Shown here piece after piece: positions 1-5,832 of a stretch of 9,118 bases of DNA. Position 1 is the stretch's first letter, and every line of letters begins with the position of its first letter. This stretch comes from HGM11788 sp964654945 (GTDB taxonomy: Bacteria; Bacillota; Clostridia; Lachnospirales; CAG-274). The translations under genes were made by a program, and so were the position numbers. The notes under the pieces were generated by a model that saw only the letters and a list, made by a program, of their open reading frames with translations, did no database searches and was not told the DNA's origin. The DNA is taken from assembly GCA_964654945.1 (NCBI GenBank), contig CAZZLN010000062.1, positions 1-9,118 of the forward strand. Direction: 5' to 3'.

Positions 1-2
1 AA

Positions 3-55
3 GTTAATTTACGCACGATGTATACAAGGCTTGTATATAAAGTGCGTAAATTAAC
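3..55. repeat. 53-bp near-perfect inverted repeat (possible operon terminator or operator)
   Basis: Outer arms GTTAATTTACGCAC (3-16) and GTGCGTAAATTAAC (42-55) are perfectly complementary over 14 bp. Inside them lies a second perfect palindrome, TATACAAG-G-CTTGTATA (21-37). Between the two, only positions 17/41 and 18/40 fail to pair; 19/39 pairs and 20/38 can wobble-pair in RNA. On the minus strand it lies about 60 bp beyond the rluB stop, where a terminator is expected, but only two T residues follow the stem before the window ends, so a U-tract cannot be confirmed. No T-tract follows on the plus strand. The nested symmetry also fits a protein-binding operator or a small palindromic repeat. 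Confidence 0.6.
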
Positions 56-74
56 AAATTGATGTTTTCATATC

Positions 75-103
75 CTTGTAATTTTTAGCTTCACTACTGT
101 CAA
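75..103 (-). promoter_or_regulatory. Weak candidate promoter reading leftward out of the window
   Basis: Read on the minus strand, a perfect -35 hexamer TTGACA (98-103) is followed after 17 bp by TACAAG (75-80), which matches four of six positions of TATAAT but lacks the highly conserved final T. Transcription would start near position 68, just before the inverted repeat at 3-55, and serve a gene beyond the left edge. The good -35 and correct spacing favour it; the poor -10 argues against it. Confidence 0.2.
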
Positions 104-117
104 ATGTCTGTTTACTT

Positions 118-828
118 TTACATCTCCTTTAAGTATTTAACTTCTTCATCGGTCAGATAACGATACTCCCCTTCAGCAAGCTCTCCAAGCTTAACATTTC
201 CAATTGCAGCTCTTTTAAGCTTTACAACAGGTGTGCCTATAGCTTTACACATTTTTCTGACCTGACGATTTCTTCCCTCATGGATTTTAATATCAAGAGT
301 TGAATTTTTTTCATTTGTTTCAATTATTTTTATTTCAGCAGAGGCTGTTCTATGCCCATCAATAATAAGCCCTGTTCTGAATTTATCCATATTTTTTTCT
401 GTTGGTCTGCCCTCTACAACTGCTATGTAGTTTTTATTAATATTATGCTTAGGGTGTGTAAGCCTGTTTGTAAGCTCACCGTCATTTGTAAACAGCAATA
501 ATCCCGAAGTATCATAATCAAGTCTGCCAACAGGGTAAACCCTCTGAGTTACATCAATATAATCCATAACGGTTTTTCTGCCAAACTGGTCATTAACTGT
601 TGTAACACATCCAACAGGCTTATTAAGCATAATATAAATATTAGTCTGTGTTTTTTTAACCTCTTTGCCGTCTATACAAATAATATCATTTTCATCATCG
701 ACCTTAATGCCAAGAGTATCTGCAATTTTCCCGTTTACAGATACTCTCCCGTTTAATATAATTTCTTCTGATTTTCTCCTTGAAGCAACTTCTGCCTCTG
801 CTAAAAATTTCTGTAATCTTATTAGCAT
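118..828 (-). CDS. rluB: 23S rRNA pseudouridine synthase, RluB/RsuA family
   Basis: This cytoplasmic enzyme isomerises a uridine of 23S rRNA to pseudouridine; the RluB group acts near the peptidyl transferase centre (position 2605 in E. coli numbering). The 236-residue protein begins with an S4 RNA-binding domain (about 3-60, starting RLQKFLAEAEVASRRKSEE). The catalytic domain carries LNKPVG (68-73) and GRLDYDTSGLLLFTNDG (101-117), with D104 as the expected catalytic aspartate, and later EGRNRQVRKM typical of the family. I chose the ATG at 826-828 because it gives the usual RLQK-near-N-terminus start. A TTG at 841-843 would add five residues but directly abuts the AAAGG. The gene overlaps the carboxypeptidase stop by 7 bp, suggesting translational coupling. 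RluE or RsuA specificity cannot be excluded from sequence alone; the position near scpAB and dacB favours RluB. Confidence 0.93.
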   Translation of the reverse strand: MLIRLQKFLAEAEVASRRKSEEIILNGRVSVNGKIADTLGIKVDDENDIICIDGKEVKKTQTNIYIMLNKPVGCVTTVNDQFGRKTVMDYIDVTQRVYPVGRLDYDTSGLLLFTNDGELTNRLTHPKHNINKNYIAVVEGRPTEKNMDKFRTGLIIDGHRTASAEIKIIETNEKNSTLDIKIHEGRNRQVRKMCKAIGTPVVKLKRAAIGNVKLGELAEGEYRYLTDEEVKYLKEM

Positions 829-1949
829 ATTGATTTCAACCAACCTTTAAATATCTTGTCAAAATTAATTTCAAAACTGTTTTCTTCTATATCCTCTGTT
901 GCAGTAAGTTCTGTTTTTCCTGCAAAAGTATCATTTATATAAATTTCTGCACAGCCTATAACATCTCCTTTTTTTATAGGTGCAGCTAATACACTTGGTA
1001 CATCATTTTTAATTTCAATATTGTCACTTTTATCCTTCTTCATAAGGACTTCAACATATTTTTCAGGCACAGCTATGGTATCAGTGTCCTTTGACCTTTC
1101 AACCTTTAATCTCACAGACTCAGCCCCAATACTGTAAATATCATAGTTTTCAAAGCCATAGTCAAGAATTTTTTTTGTATCGCTCCATTTTTTAGCCTTT
1201 CCGCTTTGTCCCCAGCCGCTTGCCAGCACTACTGAAACAAAGGTTATATCTCCTCTTTTTGCTGCACCTACAAAACAATGTCCTGCCTTTCCGGTAAAGC
1301 CGGTTTTTATTCCTATAGCACCATTGTAGCTGTCAAGAAGCTGATTTTTATTATTAATATTATATGTGTTTTTATTTGTCGTAAATGATACTGACTTTGT
1401 ATTTGAAATTCTTATAAACTCATCATTTTTTATTGCATAAGCACCTATAAGTGCCATATCATAGGCAGTTGAATGATGATTACCCTTATCAAGTCCGTTA
1501 GGGGTTTCAAAATAAGTATCTTTACAGCCAAGTTCTTTTGCTTTCTCAGTCATTTTTTTGCAGAATGTATTTACATCACCTGATACATATTCAGCTATTG
1601 CTATTGCTGCATCATTTGAGCTTTGCATTAAAAGTGCATATAAAAGCTGTTCAAGAGTAATTTCCTCATTTTCTTTTAAATTCATTTTTACCTTTGGAGC
1701 AAGGGTTGCATTTTTACTGACAGTTACGGTGTCTTTAATATTGCAGTTTTCAAGAGCAATAATTGCTGTCATAATTTTTGTTGTACTTGCCATTGCCATT
1801 GGCTTTTCATAATCCTTCCCCCAAAGCACTCTGCCTGTAGATGTATCTATTAAAACTGCCGATAATGAATTTATTTCAGGTTCATCAGCAAATATATTTT
1901 GATTTATAAATATAACAAATATAAAAATTAAAGCTAAAAGTTTTTTCAT
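822..1949 (-). CDS. dacB: Serine-type D-alanyl-D-alanine carboxypeptidase (DacB/DacF-like penicillin-binding protein)
   Basis: This low-molecular-weight penicillin-binding protein removes the terminal D-Ala from peptidoglycan stem peptides outside the membrane. The 375-residue product starts with a signal peptide (MKKLL, a hydrophobic core to about residue 15, then probable cleavage near A21). All three peptidase S11 motifs are present: STTK (55-58, nucleophile S55), SSN (110-112) and KTG (215-217). A C-terminal beta-rich domain follows (about 265-355), and the end FDKIFKGWLKSIC looks like a short amphipathic membrane-anchoring helix. The ATG at 1947-1949 is chosen because AAAAGGAG lies 8 bp upstream; a GTG at 1956-1958 overlaps that site. 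The position between scpB and rluB matches dacB of B. subtilis, a sporulation enzyme acting on spore cortex, but a vegetative DacA- or DacF-type role is equally possible, so the symbol rests on synteny. Confidence 0.93.
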   Translation of the reverse strand: MKKLLALIFIFVIFINQNIFADEPEINSLSAVLIDTSTGRVLWGKDYEKPMAMASTTKIMTAIIALENCNIKDTVTVSKNATLAPKVKMNLKENEEITLEQLLYALLMQSSNDAAIAIAEYVSGDVNTFCKKMTEKAKELGCKDTYFETPNGLDKGNHHSTAYDMALIGAYAIKNDEFIRISNTKSVSFTTNKNTYNINNKNQLLDSYNGAIGIKTGFTGKAGHCFVGAAKRGDITFVSVVLASGWGQSGKAKKWSDTKKILDYGFENYDIYSIGAESVRLKVERSKDTDTIAVPEKYVEVLMKKDKSDNIEIKNDVPSVLAAPIKKGDVIGCAEIYINDTFAGKTELTATEDIEENSFEINFDKIFKGWLKSIC

Positions 1950-1957
1950 ACTACACA

Positions 1958-1965
1958 CTCCTTTT
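1958..1965 (-). promoter_or_regulatory. Ribosome binding site deciding the carboxypeptidase start
   Basis: The minus strand reads AAAAGGAG followed by 8 bp and then ATG (1947-1949). The upstream in-frame GTG (1956-1958) lies inside this site, so it cannot be the start served by it. Confidence 0.8.
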
Positions 1966-1984
1966 AGCTTATTATGTGGAAAAT

Positions 1985-2012
1985 ATTATATATTATTCTG
2001 CAAAGCCTGCAA
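1985..2012 (-). promoter_or_regulatory. Candidate internal sigma-A promoter before the carboxypeptidase gene
   Basis: A perfect -10 TATAAT (1985-1990, minus strand) lies in the 43-bp gap between scpB and the carboxypeptidase gene, the longest gap in the run. A weak -35 TTGCAG (2007-2012) sits 16 bp upstream inside the end of scpB. It could give the last two genes transcription independent of the main unit. The AT-rich context makes chance TATAAT matches common. Confidence 0.28.
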
Positions 2013-2556
2013 CTTCCTCCTCAGCCTCAATCCTCAGCTGTTCTTCATCAGCCATTGATACAGGCAAATTTTCAAGAGTACTAAATCCAAAATATCTTAA
2101 AAATTCATCTGTGGTTGCAAAAAGAATTGGCTTTCCGGGAGAATCAAGTCTGCCTTTTTCACATACAAGACCATATTCAACGAGCTTATTTACAGCATGG
2201 TCTGCACTTACACCTCTTATATCCTCAATCTGTGATTTTGTAACAGGCTGTTTATATGCAATAATTGCAAGGGTTTCAAGAAGTGTAGTGGAAAGAGTTT
2301 TTCTTGCCGGTGCCTGAAACACTTTTTTTATATATTCATAGTATTCAGGATTAGTACACATCTGATAACCCTCTCCAACCTGAATAATCTTTATTCCTCT
2401 TTTATCATACAAATATTTATCTGAAAGATTGTTTATAACTGTCTGCACAGTTTTTTCACTTTGCTCTGCCGCAGAAGCAATACTTTTGACACTTACAGCA
2501 TCTCCGCTGGCAAAAAGTATAGCCTCGACTACAGACTCTAATTCATTTAATGTCAT
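1993..2556 (-). CDS. scpB: Segregation and condensation protein B (ScpB)
   Basis: ScpB forms a dimer that binds the central part of the kleisin ScpA and, with the SMC ATPase, makes the bacterial condensin that compacts and resolves replicated chromosomes. The 187-residue protein has the expected two winged-helix domains. The first includes VVEAILFASGDAVSVKSIA (about 9-27). The second contains the hallmark LLETLAIIAYKQPVTKSQIEDIRGV and the conserved GRLDSPGKPILFATTDEFLRYF motif near the C-terminus. Length is normal for the family. The ATG (2554-2556) shares one base with the scpA stop (TGATG) and is preceded by a strong AAGGAGG seven bases upstream, so synthesis is probably coupled to ScpA. 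The acidic tail (EEQLRIEAEEEVAGFAE) is usual for this family. Confidence 0.97.
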   Translation of the reverse strand: MTLNELESVVEAILFASGDAVSVKSIASAAEQSEKTVQTVINNLSDKYLYDKRGIKIIQVGEGYQMCTNPEYYEYIKKVFQAPARKTLSTTLLETLAIIAYKQPVTKSQIEDIRGVSADHAVNKLVEYGLVCEKGRLDSPGKPILFATTDEFLRYFGFSTLENLPVSMADEEQLRIEAEEEVAGFAE

Positions 2557-3311
2557 CAGACCGCCTCCTTATATGCAGAAATTATTATATCGCCAAAAAG
2601 CTCTGACTGCTCAATAACAATAACCTTTGTTTTTATAAGCTCAAGCATTGCAAGAAATGTAACAACTATTTCGTTTTTGCCGGAATTATCACTAAATATT
2701 TCAAAAAAATTAATTCTGCCATATAAAATAAGCATATTTTTAATATGCTCAATTTTTCCATCAATAGTAAATTCTTCTCTTTTAACAGAATTAAAACCGC
2801 TTCTGATTTTATCGGTTTTTACTTCCTGTCTTCTCAGAACTTCTCTGAAAGCAGAAAAAAGCATTTCCATATCGGCACCTTTTAAAATATCGGAAATTTC
2901 TTTTGGCACATCTTTTCTGACCTTTGATATAATATCTCTGTCCTCTTTTTTATAATATGAAAAGCCTGATTTTTTCTGTTTGTCATTAAAATCATTTGCA
3001 AGTGCCTTAAACTTTTTATATTCAATAAGTCTTTTAACAAGCTCATCTCTAGGGTCAATTTCTTCATTATTTTCATCGGTTTCTTTAGGTAAAAGCATTT
3101 TAGACTTGATTTCAATAAGAGTTGCAGCCATAACTATAAATTCACTTATATTATCCATATTAGCCCTTTCCATGGCATCTACATATTGAAGATACTGGTC
3201 AGTAATAATAGCAACAGGAATATCATAAATATCTATTTTATTTTTAATTATAAGACTATATAAAAGGTCCATAGGTCCTTCAAAGCTGTCAAGCTTAATA
3301 TTAAGCTCCAT
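2556..3311 (-). CDS. scpA: Segregation and condensation protein A (ScpA, kleisin)
   Basis: ScpA is the kleisin subunit that bridges the heads of the SMC dimer and recruits ScpB in the bacterial condensin. The 251-residue protein has the family's N-terminal signature SFEGPMDLLYSLIIKNKIDIYDIP (9-32) followed by ITDQYLQYV. The middle is helical and charged, ending IEIKSKMLLP before an acidic linker, as in other ScpA proteins. The C-terminal winged helix that contacts the SMC cap carries VTFLAMLELIKTKVIVIEQ near the end. I chose the ATG at 3309-3311, which gives the usual MELNIKLDSFEGP start. A TTG at 3327-3329 would add six residues and overlap the upstream gene. The binding site GGGTGG (3322-3327) lies within the last codons of the membrane-protein gene; the gap between the two genes is 7 bp. 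Confidence 0.96.
   Translation of the reverse strand: MELNIKLDSFEGPMDLLYSLIIKNKIDIYDIPVAIITDQYLQYVDAMERANMDNISEFIVMAATLIEIKSKMLLPKETDENNEEIDPRDELVKRLIEYKKFKALANDFNDKQKKSGFSYYKKEDRDIISKVRKDVPKEISDILKGADMEMLFSAFREVLRRQEVKTDKIRSGFNSVKREEFTIDGKIEHIKNMLILYGRINFFEIFSDNSGKNEIVVTFLAMLELIKTKVIVIEQSELFGDIIISAYKEAV
2564..2570 (-). promoter_or_regulatory. Strong scpB ribosome binding site inside the scpA end
   Basis: AAGGAGG on the minus strand lies 7 bp before the scpB ATG, within the last codons of scpA. With the shared TGATG stop/start this is a classic coupled arrangement that would help keep ScpA and ScpB in balance. Confidence 0.8.
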
Positions 3312-3318
3312 ACTATAA

Positions 3319-3915
3319 TTACCACCCAACTATAAGATTTACAATAAAATTTAAAAACTGTGTTCCAATACCGCAAAGCAAAAGGAATATAAGTGCTATT
3401 TGTATTATTCTTTCATTTTGAGCATATTTAATTGCAGTATTTGGATTCATACAGGCTTTTAAAATATAGCTGCCGCAAAGGGGATATACCGGAATAATAT
3501 TAAATACTGCCAGTCTTGCAAAATAAACAGCAATCATTTGTAAAAAATAGTTTATTATTTCTGCTGTACCCCCAATATTGCTGACAGTATTTGAAGCAAT
3601 ATTAAAGCCGACAGCCATAATAACAGAAATTATAACAGGCATTGCATAAGTCATAATTGTGCCTGTTTTTCTGTTTTTAAAATTTCCCGGATGTATTTCA
3701 ACAGGATTTCCCCAGCCAAAACCCATAAACACAAAAAGCAGCAAACCTATAGGCTCAATATGCTTTAATGGATTAAGGGTAAATCGTCCATTAATTTTAG
3801 GAGTATCATCTCCAAGAATTATAGCAGTAAGCACCTTTATAATTTCAAAAACAGTGATTACAATAATTCCAATAACTGCTGAAATAAGTAATTCATATAA
3901 ATTAAAATTGAACAT
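3319..3915 (-). CDS. Site-2-protease (M50) family membrane protein lacking the zinc-binding residues; probable pseudoprotease
   Basis: The 198-residue protein has about five hydrophobic segments (near 8-34, 56-68, 86-106, 120-142 and 172-196). It keeps scaffold features of short M50 proteases: GRFTLNPLKHIEPIG (43-57, family NPxxHxDPxG), GFGWGNPVEIHPGNFKN (65-81) and FNIIPVYPLCGSYIL (138-152, family FNxIPxxPLDG). The catalytic signature is lost: where HExxH should stand, the first helix reads FEIIK (23-27), keeping only the glutamate, and the metal-binding aspartate of PLDG is C147. I checked the codons TTT, AAG and TGC at these places in the given bases. A normal zinc site is therefore not possible, although the frame is intact with a good GGAG (3923-3926) 7 bp before the ATG. 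It lies 12 bp after mutL and 7 bp before scpA. M50 genes are commonly found beside scpA in Firmicutes. A scaffold, chaperone or regulatory role is inferred only. Confidence 0.88.
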   Translation of the reverse strand: MFNFNLYELLISAVIGIIVITVFEIIKVLTAIILGDDTPKINGRFTLNPLKHIEPIGLLLFVFMGFGWGNPVEIHPGNFKNRKTGTIMTYAMPVIISVIMAVGFNIASNTVSNIGGTAEIINYFLQMIAVYFARLAVFNIIPVYPLCGSYILKACMNPNTAIKYAQNERIIQIALIFLLLCGIGTQFLNFIVNLIVGW

Positions 3916-3927
3916 ATATTCACTCCA

Positions 3928-5820
3928 CTAGCTCTGAACTCTCTTAAATTTCTTTTCAAGCTCATATCTTGACATTTCAATAATAGTAGGTCTTCCATGA
4001 GGACAAGTAAAAGGATTTTCAAGTTTTAAAAGCTCCTTTATTAAAGCCTGTGCTTCTAAATAGCTTAATTTGTCATTTCCTTTTACGGCTGCTTTACAGC
4101 TTATTGATGCAATAGCATCATATTTTGTATCATATATATTATTTATATTTTTATCTGAAAGCATATCTATTATATCAGTAAAAAAGCTGATATTTCCGGG
4201 CTCATCAAAAATATAAGGCACGCCTCTTAAAGCATAAGTCCCTATTCCAAATTCCTCAATAACAAAGCCAAAGCTTTCAAGAAGCTCTTTGTTTTCAATC
4301 AGAATATTTTTTTCTTTTTCACTTAAATTAACTGCAACAGGAGTAATTAACATCTGCGTCATATTTTTTTCTGACTTAAAATCAGCATTAAATTTTTCAT
4401 ACAACACTCTTTCGTGAGCTGCGTGCTGGTCTATAAGATACATATTGTTATTTTGCTCTATTATCCAATATGTATTAAATATCTGACCTATAATTTTATA
4501 ATTACTAAAAAACGGCTTTCTGACTTCAGATGTTTTTATTTCATCAGTCTTTTTGATATTTTCAGAAGCTTTTTGAAAAGGCTTATTCTCTTTTGCCATT
4601 TCTTCAGAATTGTCTGCTTTTTTTTCAGATATTGTTCCAATTTTATTATCTTCCTGATTAATTTCATAAGTTTCTCTAAGAACATTTCCACTATATTTCG
4701 GAATAGCTGTTCTTTCCTCCAAAGGCACTTTTTTGCTTTCCTTTATTTTTTCAAGCTCCTCAAAATTCATCTGGAATACAGGCTCTTTTTTAACGGGCTT
4801 TGGCTTGTCCCAACTGACATTTGGTATCAAATCAGCCTTATTAAGCACCTTGTCAACTGCATTATACATAATATCATATATAAGGTTTTCATCAGAAAAT
4901 CTTACTTCAAGCTTTGTAGGATGAACATTTACATCAACAGTATTTGCAGGCACAGTAAAATTTAATACAAAAACAGGAAATTTCCCTATTGTAAGTTTAC
5001 CTTTATAGGCATCTTCTATAGCTGATTTAACTGTATCTGAAATAATATACCTTCCATTTATAAAGAAATTTTCATAGCTTCTGTTTCCCCTTGAAAGTTC
5101 AGGTTTTGCAATAAGTCCTTTAAGCTTAAAGCCATCTTTCTCATAATTAAGCTCCAGCATTTTACCAGCCATTTCCTTGCCGTAAACATATAAAACTGCT
5201 GTTTTTAAATCCGCATTTCCTGATGTGTTTATAATTGTGTTGCCGTTATTTATATATTTTATGGCAATATCAGGGTGCCCAAGAGCAATTCTGTTTACAA
5301 CATCAGACACATAGCCTGCCTCTGTACTTGGCTTTTTAAGAAATTTTCTTCTTGCGGGAGTGTTGTAAAAAAGATTTTTCACAGTAATTACAGTACCTAT
5401 ATTTGCACCAATTTCACTTTCTGAAATAACACTTCCTCCATGTATGACAAATTTATGCCCAACTTCATCATTTTCTGTTCTTGTTATCATTTCAACCTGT
5501 GCAACAGAGGCTATGCTTGAAAGAGCCTCACCTCTGAAGCCCAATGTTAAAATATCCCCTAAATCTTCAATTGAAGAAAGCTTGCTTGTAGCGTGACGCA
5601 TAAAGGCAATCGGTATATCTTCTTTTGAAATACCACAGCCGTTATCAGTAATTTTAATAAGGTCAATACCGCCGTTTTTAATCTCAATTGTAACAGATGC
5701 TGCTCCTGCATCAATTGAATTTTCAACAAGCTCCTTAACAACAGATGACGGACGTTCAACGACCTCACCGGCTGCAATTTTATTAATTAAACTGTTTTCA
5801 AGTAAATGAATTATGCTCAT
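3928..5820 (-). CDS. mutL: DNA mismatch repair endonuclease MutL
   Basis: MutL is recruited by mismatch-bound MutS and, in organisms without MutH, nicks the new strand. The 630-residue protein has an N-terminal GHKL ATPase domain with INKIAAGEVVERP (12-24), KELVENSIDAG (29-39, with E30 and N34 as expected catalytic and magnesium residues), DNGCGI (59-64), RHATSK (75-80) and GFRGEAL (94-100). A lysine/glutamate-rich linker (about 335-440) precedes the C-terminal domain. That domain carries the endonuclease motif DQHAAHERVLYE (464-475), SCKAAVK (574-580) and CPHGRP (606-611), so it is a nicking-type MutL. QMLITP (489-494) resembles the beta-clamp contact of B. subtilis MutL (QEMIVP). The ATG at 5818-5820 is chosen because the GTG at 5827-5829 overlaps the AGGGTGG binding site. 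It follows mutS by 10 bp. An A8 run within the linker is noted separately. Confidence 0.97.
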   Translation of the reverse strand: MSIIHLLENSLINKIAAGEVVERPSSVVKELVENSIDAGAASVTIEIKNGGIDLIKITDNGCGISKEDIPIAFMRHATSKLSSIEDLGDILTLGFRGEALSSIASVAQVEMITRTENDEVGHKFVIHGGSVISESEIGANIGTVITVKNLFYNTPARRKFLKKPSTEAGYVSDVVNRIALGHPDIAIKYINNGNTIINTSGNADLKTAVLYVYGKEMAGKMLELNYEKDGFKLKGLIAKPELSRGNRSYENFFINGRYIISDTVKSAIEDAYKGKLTIGKFPVFVLNFTVPANTVDVNVHPTKLEVRFSDENLIYDIMYNAVDKVLNKADLIPNVSWDKPKPVKKEPVFQMNFEELEKIKESKKVPLEERTAIPKYSGNVLRETYEINQEDNKIGTISEKKADNSEEMAKENKPFQKASENIKKTDEIKTSEVRKPFFSNYKIIGQIFNTYWIIEQNNNMYLIDQHAAHERVLYEKFNADFKSEKNMTQMLITPVAVNLSEKEKNILIENKELLESFGFVIEEFGIGTYALRGVPYIFDEPGNISFFTDIIDMLSDKNINNIYDTKYDAIASISCKAAVKGNDKLSYLEAQALIKELLKLENPFTCPHGRPTIIEMSRYELEKKFKRVQS

Positions 5821-5825
5821 TTTTT

Positions 5826-5832
5826 CCACCCT
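5826..5832 (-). promoter_or_regulatory. mutL ribosome binding site overlapping the mutS stop
   Basis: AGGGTGG on the minus strand, one mismatch from AGGAGG, begins within the TAG stop of mutS and lies 5 bp before the ATG at 5818-5820. It argues against the in-frame GTG at 5827-5829 and suggests coupled translation of the two repair proteins. Confidence 0.6.

Noticed and set aside
1976..2317. Plus-strand reading frame opposite scpB
   Set aside because: It is antisense to a clearly conserved gene and serine-rich from reversed codons, so it is treated as a shadow.
3319..3915. Calling the site-2-protease-like gene a pseudogene
   Set aside because: The frame is full length without stops or frameshifts, starts with a good ribosome binding site and keeps structural motifs. 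Loss of the active site alone does not make it a broken gene.
4414..4965. Long plus-strand reading frame opposite mutL
   Set aside because: It lies wholly antisense to the conserved mutL gene. Its product is rich in Ile, Phe, Ser and Cys as expected of a reversed AT-rich coding strand, and it has no family resemblance.
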